Shown: positions 20,118 through 29,963 of the stretch, one piece after another
Layout: each line of letters begins with the position of its first letter
Numbering within the stretch: the stretch's first letter is position 1
Made by a program: the position numbers and the translations under genes
The notes under the pieces: model-generated
The model's input: the letters and a program-made list of their open reading frames with translations, nothing else
Told to the model about the DNA's origin: nothing
Database searches by the model: none
Assembly (NCBI RefSeq): GCF_000734965.1
Contig: NZ_JMTB01000044.1
Location: 28,681 to 92,680, forward strand
DNA: 64,000 nt
Source of the DNA: Trabulsiella guamensis ATCC 49490
Lineage (GTDB): Bacteria > Pseudomonadota > Gammaproteobacteria > Enterobacterales > Enterobacteriaceae
Reading direction: 5' to 3'

Positions 20118-21164
20118 ATGTTGCGTATTAAACACCCTCTTCTGGCTCTTCTGGTCTTAGGTTGCAGCAGTACGGCAATGGCACTCCCGCAAATCACGGT
20201 TCTGGCGACTGGCGGCACCATCGCTGGTGGCGGTGATTCTGCGACAAATTCCGCTTATACCGCCGGGAAAGTCGGTATTGAGAATCTGGTCAATGCCGTG
20301 CCACAACTAAAAGACATTGCGGTCATCAAAGGGGAGCAGGTTGTTAACATTGGCTCTCAGGACATGAATGACGACGTCTGGTTGACGCTGGCGAAGAAAA
20401 TCAATGCCAGTTGCAAAGACACTGACGGGTTTGTCATCACCCACGGCACTGACACCATGGAAGAGACAGCATACTTCCTCGACTTAACGGTGAAATGTAA
20501 CAAGCCAGTGGTCCTCACCGGGGCAATGCGCCCTTCCACCGCCATGAGCGCCGATGGTCCGTTCAACCTCTATAACGCCGTGGTCACTGCCGCCGATCCG
20601 GCATCTGCCGGGCGCGGTGTACTGGTAGCGATGAACGATACCGTGCTGGATGGTCGTGACGTGACCAAAACTAACACGACCGGCGTGCAGACCTTCCAGT
20701 CAGTCAACTTCGGGCCACTGGGCTACATCCACAACGGCAAGATTGATTATCAGCGCACACCGGCGCGTAAGCACACCACCGAAACGCCGTTTGACGTCAG
20801 CAATCTGACCACCCTGCCGAAAGTTGGCATCATCTACAACTACGCTAATGCCTCGGATTTACCAGCAAAAGCGCTGATTCAGGATGGCTATCAGGGGATT
20901 GTAAGCGCGGGTGTAGGTAACGGTAATCTGTACAAAACCATTTTTGATACGCTGGCTACCGCGGCGCATCAGGGCATTGCCGTAGTGCGTGCTTCCCGCG
21001 TACCGACAGGCTCTGCCACCCGTGATGCGGAAATCGACGATGCGAAGTATGGCTTCATCGCCGCTGAATCGCTGAACCCGCAAAAAGCCCGGGTGCTGCT
21101 CCAGCTGGCGCTGACACAGACCAAAGATCCACAGAAAATTCAGGCTTTTTTCGAAGAGTATTAA
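20118..21164 (+). CDS. ansB: Periplasmic type II L-asparaginase
   Basis: Hydrolyses L-asparagine (and more slowly glutamine) to the acid plus ammonia in the periplasm. The ATG at 20118, seven bases after AAGGAG, gives a 348-residue precursor, the length of E. coli AnsB, with a signal peptide ending at AMA-LPQ. Catalytic motifs are present: TGGTIAGG with nucleophile Thr, GSQDM, HGTDTMEET (Thr-Asp pair) and the later Lys in VVTAADPA-to-MNDT context. In E. coli ansB maps elsewhere, so this is either a relocated gene or an additional copy. A terminator follows. Confidence 0.93.
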   Translation: MLRIKHPLLALLVLGCSSTAMALPQITVLATGGTIAGGGDSATNSAYTAGKVGIENLVNAVPQLKDIAVIKGEQVVNIGSQDMNDDVWLTLAKKINASCKDTDGFVITHGTDTMEETAYFLDLTVKCNKPVVLTGAMRPSTAMSADGPFNLYNAVVTAADPASAGRGVLVAMNDTVLDGRDVTKTNTTGVQTFQSVNFGPLGYIHNGKIDYQRTPARKHTTETPFDVSNLTTLPKVGIIYNYANASDLPAKALIQDGYQGIVSAGVGNGNLYKTIFDTLATAAHQGIAVVRASRVPTGSATRDAEIDDAKYGFIAAESLNPQKARVLLQLALTQTKDPQKIQAFFEEY

Positions 21165-21183
21165 TTCTGCCTGACACCAACAG

Positions 21184-21210
21184 AAAACCAGCCCATCGCG
21201 GCTGGTTTTT
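21184..21210 (+). terminator. asparaginase gene terminator
   Basis: AAAACCAGCC/GGCTGGTTTT with loop CATCGC and a T-run, 20 bp after the stop. Confidence 0.9.
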
Positions 21211-21344
21211 AGTTATACACGCCATTAATTCAATAATACTTAGTATATATAACTACATATTATGAAAAATTAAGTAAATTGCGCCTGATAAATTTCACAT
21301 TAATGTTACCCTGCCCCGGTAATAACGGATATCAAGGATACACT

Positions 21345-21836
21345 GTGAAAAACTCTCGTTTACTTCTCGCCTCTTTACTGGCTGCGGCCTGTGTCTCTTC
21401 CGGCGCCTTTGCCAGCGATCAACCACTGGAAAAGAGCGCGCCCTGGCCGCAAGCCGAGAAAGGCATGAAGCGTCAGGTGATCCAGTTACCTGAGCAGAAG
21501 GATGAAGCTGCTTATCAGGTCGAACTGCTGATTGGTCAGACACTGGAAGTGGATTGTAACCATCACCGTTTAGGTGGCGAGCTGGAGAGCAAAACGCTGG
21601 AAGGCTGGGGTTATGACTACTACGTCTTTGATAACGTCACCTCGTCAGTGTCGACCATGATGGCCTGCCCGGATGGCAAAAAAGAGAAGAAATTCGTAAC
21701 GGCGGGTCTGGGTGATAAAGGCATGCTGCGCTACAACAGCAAGCTGCCAATTGTGGTCTACACGCCCGCCAATGTGGATGTGAAATACCGCATCTGGAAA
21801 GCAGAAGAGACGATTAACAACGCAACAGTGCGCTAA
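21345..21836 (+). CDS. eco: Ecotin, periplasmic serine-protease inhibitor
   Basis: Dimeric periplasmic inhibitor of trypsin-fold proteases such as elastase and factor Xa, protecting against host enzymes. The start is GTG at 21345, six bases after AAGGA; longer in-frame starts lack a signal peptide. The 163-residue precursor has a signal ending near AFA-SDQ. The reactive loop with P1 Met is seen in [12 protein letters not shown], and the paired cysteines of that loop are kept. The end [10 protein letters not shown] is conserved. It is convergent with mqo. Confidence 0.95.
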   Translation: MKNSRLLLASLLAAACVSSGAFASDQPLEKSAPWPQAEKGMKRQVIQLPEQKDEAAYQVELLIGQTLEVDCNHHRLGGELESKTLEGWGYDYYVFDNVTSSVSTMMACPDGKKEKKFVTAGLGDKGMLRYNSKLPIVVYTPANVDVKYRIWKAEETINNATVR

Positions 21837-21841
21837 ATAAC

Positions 21842-21872
21842 AAACCCCGGCAACCTGACCGGGGTTTCTTTT
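21842..21872. terminator. eco / mqo shared terminator
   Basis: AAACCCCGG/CCGGGGTTT stem with an 8-nt loop; TCTTTT follows on the + strand and TGTTATTT on the minus strand. Confidence 0.85.
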
Positions 21873-21880
21873 AACTACCA

Positions 21881-23533
21881 TTACAGCGCGATATCGGCAA
21901 TCTCTTTTGTTGTGGTCGTCTGCGGCTTCAATTGCGCGGCGGGTACCGGGTCGAATCCGGCTGACGGTTCATAATGCAATTCCAGAACATCACTGGTATA
22001 CGCCAGCGCCTGCTCGATCAGCGCCGGGTTGTCCTGCAAACGTACGCCCCACGTCGGCGCGACTTCCTTGATCTTCGCCTGCCAGGCTGCTGACCGGACT
22101 TTCTCTTTGAACACGTGTTCCAGCAACTGCAACATGATAGGCGCTGCGGTGGACGCCCCCGGTGACGCACCCAACAGCGCAGCGACAGTACCGTCGTCGT
22201 CACTGACTACCTCAGTGCCGAGACGTAGCACACCGCCCTTTTGCGGATCACGTTTGATGATCTGCACCCGCTGCCCGGCCTGCCACAACCGCCAGTCCGC
22301 GCTATTGGCCTGCGGATAGTACGCCTGCAGAGCCGCCAGCCGATCACTGTCTTTTTGCATCACCTGGCTAATCAGGTATTTCACCAAATCAACATTATCC
22401 AGCCCGACGTGAACCATCGGCAGGAAGTTCGACGTGGTGGTCGAGGCCAGCAGATCCCACAGCGATCCGTTTTTGAGGAATTTCGTAGAGAACGTGGCGA
22501 AGGGTCCGAACAGCACCACGCGCTTGCCGTCAATGATGCGCGTGTCAATGTGCGGTACCGACATCGGCGGCGCACCCACAGATGCCTGCCCGTATACTTT
22601 CGCCAGATGGTGGTTTACCACCTTCGGATTTTCGGTAACGAGGAACTGCCCGCCTACCGGGAAACCGGCGTAGTCATTTGCCTGCGGAATACCGGTTTTT
22701 TGCAGCAACTTCAGCGCCGCCCCACCCGCGCCGATGAAAATGAATTTCGCTTTTATGGTACGTCTGGCACGAGGATTATTCGCCTCACAGACCGTCACGG
22801 TCCAGCTGTTATCCGCATTGCGTTTAAAGCGGCGTACCATCGTGTTCAGTTGCAGGGAAAAGTTATCCTGCCGTTGCAGCGCCCGGATGAGCTGGCGGGT
22901 GATTTCACCATAATTAACATCAGTACCAATCTCCGTGCGCGTCGCCGCCACTTTCTGTTGCGGATCACGCCCTTCCATCACCAGCGGCGCCCAGGCCTTG
23001 ATTTGTGCGTGGTCTTCAGAATAACGCATGCCGCGGAACAGCGCGGATTGTTGCAGGGCGTGATAGCGCGCGCGCAGGAAGTTGACGTTGTCCTCGCCCC
23101 AGACGAAGCTCATATGCGGTACGGTGTTGATGAAACTTTTTGGCTGACGCAGCACGCCGCGTGTGACCTGATGCGCCCAGAACTGGCGTGAAATCTGGAA
23201 GGATTCATTAATGCTGATGGCTTTTTCAATGCTGATGGAACCGTCGGCTTTCTGTGGCGTATAGTTCAGCTCCATCAGCGCAGCATGCCCGGTACCGGCG
23301 TTGTTCCAGCCGTTGGAGCTCTCTTCTGCCACGCGCTCCATTTGTTCGACCATAGTAATGGACCAATCCGGCTCCAGCTCCTGAAGCAAAGTGCCCAGAG
23401 TGGCGCTCATGATCCCGCCGCCGATCAGTAATACATCCGTCTCTTGCTCAGTACGGGTGTGGGTTCGGGCGTCAGCATGGGCAACGTCAGAAACAGACAC
23501 CTGTGAGGAGAGTACGGCCATCTTTTTTTTCAT
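21881..23533 (-). CDS. mqo: Malate:quinone oxidoreductase
   Basis: Membrane-associated FAD enzyme oxidising malate to oxaloacetate and passing electrons to quinone, an NAD-independent step of the TCA cycle. The FAD-binding glycine motif is [13 protein letters not shown]; downstream hallmarks are [28 protein letters not shown] and [11 protein letters not shown]. Its 550 residues compare with 548 in E. coli; the first 30 residues diverge and are poorly conserved in the family. Neighbours eco and yojI are as in E. coli apart from the two inserted genes upstream. Confidence 0.95.
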   Translation of the reverse strand: MKKKMAVLSSQVSVSDVAHADARTHTRTEQETDVLLIGGGIMSATLGTLLQELEPDWSITMVEQMERVAEESSNGWNNAGTGHAALMELNYTPQKADGSISIEKAISINESFQISRQFWAHQVTRGVLRQPKSFINTVPHMSFVWGEDNVNFLRARYHALQQSALFRGMRYSEDHAQIKAWAPLVMEGRDPQQKVAATRTEIGTDVNYGEITRQLIRALQRQDNFSLQLNTMVRRFKRNADNSWTVTVCEANNPRARRTIKAKFIFIGAGGAALKLLQKTGIPQANDYAGFPVGGQFLVTENPKVVNHHLAKVYGQASVGAPPMSVPHIDTRIIDGKRVVLFGPFATFSTKFLKNGSLWDLLASTTTSNFLPMVHVGLDNVDLVKYLISQVMQKDSDRLAALQAYYPQANSADWRLWQAGQRVQIIKRDPQKGGVLRLGTEVVSDDDGTVAALLGASPGASTAAPIMLQLLEHVFKEKVRSAAWQAKIKEVAPTWGVRLQDNPALIEQALAYTSDVLELHYEPSAGFDPVPAAQLKPQTTTTKEIADIAL

Positions 23534-23789
23534 TGTATGAAAGCCTTACATAAACTCGCGTTTGGTATTAGCGCAGGTGAAACGATTCGGGAAAACAACG
23601 TTATCACTGACGATGAAAAATTTAAATATTGTTTAAATTTTAAATTTAGTTTTGAGATCTGTTATAGAAATGTTGAAAATATGTGGGAGCAAAAGCGGTC
23701 TGAGGGGTAGAAAAATGTGACATGAAGCGGTAATATCCTCCGTTTTGTGATGAGGCGCACGAAAACCCTCACTTGATCAGCGAATCTCT

Positions 23790-25037
23790 ATGCCCGAATC
23801 TGAAACAACCTTGTCGCATGCCAACCACACCACCGTCAAATCGGTGCTATGCTCACCTTCCCTGCTGACGCGCGAAACACTGGCTGGCGTGATTACCGCA
23901 CTGGCGCTCATCCCTGAAGTTATCTCTTTCTCGGTCATTGCGGGTGTCGACCCGAAAGTCAGTCTCATCGCTTCTGTTGTGCTGTGTCTGGCGATGTCCG
24001 TGCTGGGTGGTCGTCCGGCAATGGTCACGGCGGCCGCAGGCTCGGTGGCGCTGGTAATCGGGCCAATGGTTCATCAACATGGCGTAGCCTACATCCTGCC
24101 CGCGGTGGTGCTGGCAGGTATTATCCAGATCCTGTCTGGCGTGCTGGGTATGGCAAAACTGATGCGCTTCATACCTCAGGCGGTCATGACTGGTTTTGTT
24201 AACGCTCTGGGGATTTTGATTTTTTTCGCCCAGGTAACGCATTTCTGGAGCAAAAACCCGCTAATTTTGGCACTGTTTGCCGCGACGCTGCTGATTGTCC
24301 TGGGGGCGCCCCGCGTCATTAAAGGCATCCCATCTCCGCTTATCGCGATTGTCATCCTGACGCTGTTTACCGCCACCAGCGGACAACTGTTGCCGACCGT
24401 GGGCGATGAAGGCACCATGGGCGGCGGTCTGCCTGGTCTGAACGCGCTGCAGGTGCCGCTGACGCTGGAGACGTTGCAAATCATCTGGCCATGCGCGCTA
24501 AGTATTGCGTTTGTTGGCCTGATGGAATCGTTGCTGACCGCCCGCCTGGTCGATGACCTGACGGCAACCCCGTCCGGTAAAGGCCGGGAAAGCACCGGAC
24601 TGGGCATCGCTAACATTCTGGCGGGCTTTTACGGCGGTATCGCGGGTTGTGCGATGATTGGTCAGACAATCGTGAACGTCGAAATGGGCAAAGGTCGTAG
24701 CCGGGTTTCCACCGTGGCGGCAGGTGTCGTTTTACTGCTGTTAGTGACTGCATTAAGCGAGGTGATGGCTAAAATCCCGATGGCGGTTCTGGCCGGGGTT
24801 ATGGTGATTGTAGCGGCTAAAACTTTTAGCTGGCGCAGTGTTCAGCCTGCTACGCTAAAAAGTACACCGTGGTCCGCCACGCTGGTGATGCTGGTTACGG
24901 TAGCAGGCACTATCACCACCAGTAATCTGGCAATCGGTGTCGCAACCGGGATGATAGCCATGTGGCTGGTGCCGCGCCACATTCGCAAAAGACACGCTAC
25001 TAAAGCAGAAACAACGTCGCCAGCCCCAGAAAGATAA
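23790..25037 (+). CDS. SulP-family anion transporter lacking STAS domain
   Basis: A 415-residue inner-membrane protein with about 12-14 hydrophobic segments. The N-terminal ITALALIPEVISFSVIAGVDP and the middle SIAFVGLMESLLTARLVDD and GCAMIGQTIVNVEMG segments are SulP hallmarks. It ends after the membrane domain with a short basic tail, so the regulatory STAS domain found in most SulP proteins is missing. The transported ion cannot be deduced. The gene is not at this place in E. coli, and its last 38 bp overlap the convergent mgtE gene. Confidence 0.88.
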   Translation: MPESETTLSHANHTTVKSVLCSPSLLTRETLAGVITALALIPEVISFSVIAGVDPKVSLIASVVLCLAMSVLGGRPAMVTAAAGSVALVIGPMVHQHGVAYILPAVVLAGIIQILSGVLGMAKLMRFIPQAVMTGFVNALGILIFFAQVTHFWSKNPLILALFAATLLIVLGAPRVIKGIPSPLIAIVILTLFTATSGQLLPTVGDEGTMGGGLPGLNALQVPLTLETLQIIWPCALSIAFVGLMESLLTARLVDDLTATPSGKGRESTGLGIANILAGFYGGIAGCAMIGQTIVNVEMGKGRSRVSTVAAGVVLLLLVTALSEVMAKIPMAVLAGVMVIVAAKTFSWRSVQPATLKSTPWSATLVMLVTVAGTITTSNLAIGVATGMIAMWLVPRHIRKRHATKAETTSPAPER

Positions 25038-26436
25038 AGAACCCGCCGGTGTCGGTGATCGCAGTGATCATTACGCTGGAGCCGACAGCCGGATCGCGAC
25101 CGAACTTTATCATGATCATCGGGATAAGCACGCCCATCAGTGACGCAACCAGCAGGTTCAGCACCATCGCCAGCATCATCACGCCCCCAAGATGCGGGTC
25201 GTCGTATAACCACCAGGTGACGAGCCCCATGATCCCGCCCCACACCACGCCATTGATCAGCGCCACACCCATTTCACGCAGGATCAGAAAGGAAAAGTTT
25301 CCCGGCTGGATGTACTGAAGGGCCAGCGCGCGCACGATCATGGTAATCGTCTGGTTACCGGTATTGCCGCCGATACCCGCCACAATCGGCATCAGCGACG
25401 CCAGCGCTACCAGTTGCGAAATAGTATGTTCGAAACCGTTGATCACCCGCGAGGCGATAAACGCAGTGCAAAGATTCACCGCCAGCCACGCCCAGCGCGT
25501 CTTTACCGCCCGGGTCACCGGCGCGAAAATATCTTCTTCATTGCTCAGGCCGCTCATCTGACGAATATCGTTGTCGGTTTCTTCGTACACCACATCAACG
25601 ATCTCATCAATGGTCAGACGCCCCATCAGCTTGCCTTCGCTATCTACTACCGCTGCGCTCAGCAGGTTGTCACGCTCAAAGGTGCGCGCTACTTTTTCTG
25701 CACTTTCCTGCGGATGAAAAGCAACGGGCTCAGCGTCCATCACCTCTTCTACCCGCCGAAGCGCCGGGTTCAACAGGATGGTTTGCAGCGCCAGTTCACC
25801 CAGCAGGGTGTTATCACGCGAGGTCACAAACAGCTTATCGGTGTTCGCCGGCATCTTGCCCAACCGCCGCAGATAGCGTTGCACAGCGCCCAGCGTCACG
25901 TCCGGGCGAAGGGTGATCACCCCGAACTCCATAATGGCGCCGACGCTGTTGCGGGCATAGTTCATCACCTGATGGACTCGCGCCCGCTCATCCGCAGGCA
26001 ATGACGCCATCAACCGACCAGTTAAGTTTCGCGGCAGGTGCTGAACCAGGTAAATCTGTTCGTCAATGTCCAGCGTCGTCAGCGCGTCGAGCAGCGCCTT
26101 GTCGCTCATCTCATCAATGAGATCATCCCAGACGTTTTCCGAGGCCTCCAGCAGCACTTTGCCGCGTTTGTCATCCTCCACCATTCGCCACAGCGCATGA
26201 CGTTCTTCTGAGGGCAACGCTTCGAGCGTATCCGCCAGGTCCGGCGCCGGGAGATGGGCCACCAGCGCACCCACTTCGGCGAGATCGTCTCTCAGCGTTC
26301 CGTCGTCATATTGCTCGGCAAAGGTCAGTTTTCCCAACAGGGTGGAGGTGACCGCTTTATCGGTGGTCAGTAACCAGATCAGCCGCGCACGCTCTTCGTC
26401 GCGCAGCCGGGGGCTGTTTTTGGTTAACACGGGCAT
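25000..26436 (-). CDS. mgtE: MgtE magnesium transporter
   Basis: Mg2+-gated Mg2+ channel of the inner membrane, 478 residues. Order: acidic N-domain (about 20-150), two CBS domains (about 150-280), a plug helix and five membrane helices containing IVAGIGGNTGNQT and the pore segment. Rising Mg2+ closes the channel through the N/CBS domains. The ATG has AAGGAAA eight bases upstream and lies 20 bp after the yojI stop on the same strand, so the two may be cotranscribed. E. coli relies on CorA and MgtA and lacks this gene here. Confidence 0.93.
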   Translation of the reverse strand: MPVLTKNSPRLRDEERARLIWLLTTDKAVTSTLLGKLTFAEQYDDGTLRDDLAEVGALVAHLPAPDLADTLEALPSEERHALWRMVEDDKRGKVLLEASENVWDDLIDEMSDKALLDALTTLDIDEQIYLVQHLPRNLTGRLMASLPADERARVHQVMNYARNSVGAIMEFGVITLRPDVTLGAVQRYLRRLGKMPANTDKLFVTSRDNTLLGELALQTILLNPALRRVEEVMDAEPVAFHPQESAEKVARTFERDNLLSAAVVDSEGKLMGRLTIDEIVDVVYEETDNDIRQMSGLSNEEDIFAPVTRAVKTRWAWLAVNLCTAFIASRVINGFEHTISQLVALASLMPIVAGIGGNTGNQTITMIVRALALQYIQPGNFSFLILREMGVALINGVVWGGIMGLVTWWLYDDPHLGGVMMLAMVLNLLVASLMGVLIPMIMIKFGRDPAVGSSVMITAITDTGGFFIFLGLATLFLL

Positions 26437-26456
26437 CTGTCGGTTTCCTTACATCA

Positions 26457-28100
26457 TCAGGCCGTGCGGGCGACTGCATCCCGCGACGCGGCGGCACGCT
26501 CTTCGCCGGTCAGCTCCGTCAACTGGCCGTTACGCATCTCCAGCAAACGATCGGCGTGCGCAAAATAGTGATCATCATGACTGATAGCGAAAATGGTTTT
26601 CCCCATTTGCTGCATCAGCGGCAACAGGACCTGATAAAACTCACGACGGAAATGAGGGTCCTGATCCGCCGCCCACTCATCCAGCAGAATGATGTCACGC
26701 TCCTCGGCCATCGCCAGGAGCAGTGCCACGCGTTTTTTCTGCCCTTTTGACAGCTTAAGATCGAGGATTTTTCCGTTTTCAAGCTGCAGTTTATGGCTCA
26801 TTTTCAGCTGTTCGAGCCATTTATCGACCAGTACTGGATCGGCCGATTTACCTTCCGGTCCCAGCAACTGGTCAAACAGCCAGACATCGGTGAATACCGC
26901 CGAGAAAAGCTTACGATAATCCTCTGGCTTTCCGGCGGACACCGGTTTGCCGTCTAACAGGATCTCTCCTGACACTGGTTGATACAGCCCGGTCAATAGC
27001 ATTGCCAGCGTCGATTTCCCGCTACCGTTGCCGCCAATCAGAAACACCAGCTCGCCGCGCCTGAGCGTCAGATTGACAGGCCCTACCGCAAAGCGATTGT
27101 CCTGATAGTGGAACGTGACATCACGTAGTTCCAGCGTCTGCCAGTCAGGGTGCGACTCCGGGCGCGGGAATGCTGCTTCATACGGCGCCAGCGCGAATTT
27201 ATTCAGCTTATTGAACGCCACCTGCGCGCTGAGCAGCGTCGGCAGCGCCCCCACGGCAGAGAGCAGCGGCGTACGCAGGAACAATAAGGTCAATGAATAG
27301 GTCGCTGCCACGCTGGTGTTCGCCCAGCCCAGGCTGTTCGCCATCCAGAAGACCAGGCCAATCGCTCCCAGCATCATAATGTTAGACCAGTTCACGGCGC
27401 TGAGATGGAACGTATCGGCGCGAATAATATGGTGACGATACTCGCGAGCGTCGGGAATGTAGAGGTTCTGGTAGATGTACTCAGCACGCTCACGGTTCAG
27501 CGTCAGCTCTTTGCGGCCTTCAAGCACCGTCTGGTAATCGTTATACAGCTTGTCTTCGGTTTCCCGCAGCGTTGCCATGTGCTTGTAAACGCGCGCCACA
27601 AGAACAAATCCCCCCCAGATGGTCACAGCCATCCACAGCGAGGTGATTAACAACATTTTGCCTGAAAGCCACGCCAGATAAGCGGCAGAACCAAAGGTCA
27701 GAATGATCCCCTGCACCAGTTCCGGCAGTCGCACAAAGGCAATAGTGATGTTGCGCACATCGCTGGTCAGCCCGGCCAGCAGCGAGGCGCTGCCCAGCTT
27801 CTCGATACGCTCGATCTGGGTATCCAGAATGCGTTTGATGAATTCGCTGCGCAGACGATAAACGAAGTGGTGCCCCAGCGCGGTGAGCGCCAGTTGCGAC
27901 CCCAGCGTGACGATCATTAACAGCAACAGCAGCCCGAGAAATTCCGGCAATACGGCCAGTGAGGTATCCACGACGGTGATAAGTCGCACATTAATAAAGG
28001 CAATCAGCCCGATACCCAGCGCTGCGCTCAACAGGCTCAGCACCATCACAGCGATAAAGGGCCAGCGGTACTGGCGCCAGACAAGTAGGAGAAGTTCCAT
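26457..28100 (-). CDS. yojI: YojI, ABC exporter (microcin J25 efflux)
   Basis: Inner-membrane ABC exporter with an N-terminal six-helix domain and a C-terminal ATPase, 547 residues as in E. coli. It pumps out microcin J25 together with TolC in E. coli. ATPase motifs: Walker A GGNGSGKS, signature LSKGQKKR and Walker [14 protein letters not shown]. The last differs from the usual DEP form but is typical of the SyrD/PvdE-like group. It may be the first gene of a yojI-mgtE unit. Confidence 0.93.
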   Translation of the reverse strand: MELLLLVWRQYRWPFIAVMVLSLLSAALGIGLIAFINVRLITVVDTSLAVLPEFLGLLLLLMIVTLGSQLALTALGHHFVYRLRSEFIKRILDTQIERIEKLGSASLLAGLTSDVRNITIAFVRLPELVQGIILTFGSAAYLAWLSGKMLLITSLWMAVTIWGGFVLVARVYKHMATLRETEDKLYNDYQTVLEGRKELTLNRERAEYIYQNLYIPDAREYRHHIIRADTFHLSAVNWSNIMMLGAIGLVFWMANSLGWANTSVAATYSLTLLFLRTPLLSAVGALPTLLSAQVAFNKLNKFALAPYEAAFPRPESHPDWQTLELRDVTFHYQDNRFAVGPVNLTLRRGELVFLIGGNGSGKSTLAMLLTGLYQPVSGEILLDGKPVSAGKPEDYRKLFSAVFTDVWLFDQLLGPEGKSADPVLVDKWLEQLKMSHKLQLENGKILDLKLSKGQKKRVALLLAMAEERDIILLDEWAADQDPHFRREFYQVLLPLMQQMGKTIFAISHDDHYFAHADRLLEMRNGQLTELTGEERAAASRDAVARTA

Positions 28101-28154
28101 AACACAACCCGGAAGAGAAAACGCAGCCCGCAGTGTAAACTGCCTGCCGGCTAC

Positions 28155-28173
28155 ATCAATAATAATTCTTATT
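28155..28173 (-). promoter_or_regulatory. weak Fur-box-like site upstream of yojI
   Basis: On the minus strand AATAAGAATTATTATTGAT matches the 19-bp Fur consensus at about 11 positions by eye, in the alkB-yojI gap about 55 bp before the yojI ATG. AT-rich sequence makes chance matches likely. Confidence 0.3.
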
Positions 28174-28174
28174 T

Positions 28175-28825
28175 TTATTCGTTCTTACATACCTGGCGGA
28201 ATGTGAGGTTTAAGCGAAAGCGCCCGGTCGCCGGGTGAAAGCCCTCTTTAAGCGGCTGAATGCCATGATAAAACAGACGCGACTCCCCGCCCCACACCAC
28301 CACATCGCCATGTTCGAGTAGCACGCGCTGCAGCGGATCACTGCGGTGCAGACCGCCAAACTGAAAAATGGCCGGTAAGCCCAGCGACACGGAGACAATC
28401 GGCGCCCGCATTTCATGTTCGTCTTTATCCTGATGCAAAGAGAGTTTACTGCCGACACCATAGCGATTGATGAGACAGGCGTCAGGCCGAAAATGGGGGT
28501 AACCCGCCTCCCGCGCGGCGCGGTCAGCAAGCAGCCGGAAGCTGTCCGGCATTGCCGGCCAGTGCTGATTCGTTTGTGGATCGTTCGGGGAATAGAGATA
28601 ACCGTGCAGATCAGTGGTCCAGCCGAGCGCGCCACAGTTGGTCATCGCCACCGACATGGTGTATCCGCCAGGCGTGACCATCTGACGAAACGGCGAGATG
28701 GCGGCGACGCTGGCGATATCCGCCAGTAATGTGTCCGCGTGAGCGATGGCGAAGCGCCGCAGAATAGCGGCGCCTGGCCCTAACGGCTCTTGCCAGGGAT
28801 GCTCATCTGCAAAGAGATCCAGCAT
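28175..28825 (-). CDS. alkB: AlkB, DNA oxidative demethylase
   Basis: Fe(II)/2-oxoglutarate dioxygenase repairing 1-methyladenine and 3-methylcytosine. Its 216 residues equal the E. coli protein, and the iron ligands fall at the known positions His131 and Asp133 (LHQDKDE) and His187 (FYHGIQP). Arg204 and Arg210 for 2-oxoglutarate are in [10 protein letters not shown]. The start codon overlaps the ada stop (TAATG), so ada-alkB is a coupled adaptive-response operon. Confidence 0.96.
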   Translation of the reverse strand: MLDLFADEHPWQEPLGPGAAILRRFAIAHADTLLADIASVAAISPFRQMVTPGGYTMSVAMTNCGALGWTTDLHGYLYSPNDPQTNQHWPAMPDSFRLLADRAAREAGYPHFRPDACLINRYGVGSKLSLHQDKDEHEMRAPIVSVSLGLPAIFQFGGLHRSDPLQRVLLEHGDVVVWGGESRLFYHGIQPLKEGFHPATGRFRLNLTFRQVCKNE

Positions 28826-29889
28826 TATGACTCCTCATGCGATGATTCACGGCGCAGCAACAGGGCTTTTAGCGCAACACCCCAGCGGTAGCCAGACAGC
28901 GCGCCATCCTCCCGTACCACCCGGTGGCAGGGGATCAGAATCGCCAGTTTGTTGGCGGCGCACGCCCCCGCCACGGCACGCACGGCGTTGGGTTTGCCAA
29001 TGCTTGCCGCCACCTGCCGATAGCTGCGCGTTTCGCCCGGCGGGATAGCGCGTAACGCCTGCCAGACCTGCTGCTGGAACGCGGTGCCACGGATATCCAG
29101 CGGCAACATCAGCGGGTGGTGCTGATTATTCAGGCTGGCGATGACCAGGTTGACCCGCTCCTGAAATGCCGCATCTCCTGACTGCAGTTGCGCCCGTGGA
29201 AAAACCTGTTGCAGCTCGGCGAGCAGTTCGCTTTCGCTGTCACCCAGCAGCACCGCGCAGACGCCGCGTTCGCTTTCGGCGACCAGGCAGCGCCCGATCT
29301 CGCTGCTGCCGGTGGCAAAGTGAATGACGGCATCTTCACCGCCACGGCGATACTGGCGGGCTGTCATGCCTAAAGCTGCATCGGCCGCGCGATAGTAAGT
29401 ACTGCTGTCAGGGAACCCTGCCGCCAGCACTGATTCGATCACAGTCTCGCCTCTTGCCAGCGACTCACGCAACCGGCGCGCGCGCCACGCCTGTTGCCAG
29501 GCTTTTGGCGTCATGCCGGTGGTGGCTTTGAACAGGCGATGCAAATGAAACGGACTGATGCCGACCTGACGGGCGAGCTCATCCAGCGTGACTGGTGTTT
29601 CCTGCTCCAGCAACCGGCAGGCCTGTGCCACTTTTTCTACCCGCTGTTGTTGCGGCGCTTGTTTGTCAGGCTGGCAGCGTTTGCACGGGCGAAAACCTGC
29701 TGCAAGCGCCGCCTGTGCATCAGGGAAAAACTGCACATTCTGGCGCAGTGCATGACGCGCACGACAGGAAGGACGGCAAAATATGCCGGTGGTCTGTACG
29801 GCGAAAACGAATGCACCGTCCGCCTGCGGATCGCGATCGAGCACCGCCTGCCAGCGGGACTCCTCAGTGCGTAGCGTATGACGTTTCAT
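28825..29889 (-). CDS. ada: Ada, bifunctional methyltransferase and regulator
   Basis: Accepts methyl groups from phosphotriesters on Cys38 and from O6-methylguanine on Cys321, then activates the adaptive-response genes. The ATG at 29889 follows AGGAGCC and gives 354 residues as in E. coli; a start five codons earlier has no SD. The zinc cysteines lie at 38, 42, 69 and 72 (FCRPSC, CKRC). The AraC-type HTH (SPFHLHRLFKATTGMTPK) follows, and the methyltransferase motif IPCHRV places Cys at 321. Autoregulated in E. coli; I could not pick out a convincing Ada box here. Confidence 0.96.
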   Translation of the reverse strand: MKRHTLRTEESRWQAVLDRDPQADGAFVFAVQTTGIFCRPSCRARHALRQNVQFFPDAQAALAAGFRPCKRCQPDKQAPQQQRVEKVAQACRLLEQETPVTLDELARQVGISPFHLHRLFKATTGMTPKAWQQAWRARRLRESLARGETVIESVLAAGFPDSSTYYRAADAALGMTARQYRRGGEDAVIHFATGSSEIGRCLVAESERGVCAVLLGDSESELLAELQQVFPRAQLQSGDAAFQERVNLVIASLNNQHHPLMLPLDIRGTAFQQQVWQALRAIPPGETRSYRQVAASIGKPNAVRAVAGACAANKLAILIPCHRVVREDGALSGYRWGVALKALLLRRESSHEES

Positions 29890-29963
29890 GGTTGGCTCCT
29901 TCATGTAAAGGTTAGCCTTACTTTGCCGGACAGACCGTAAGAAAAAACCCGCAATCTTGCTTT

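Noticed and set aside
22241..23191. 316-codon + strand frame opposite mqo
   Set aside because: Shadow of the well-conserved mqo coding sequence; no SD and Arg/Gln-rich composition typical of antisense frames.
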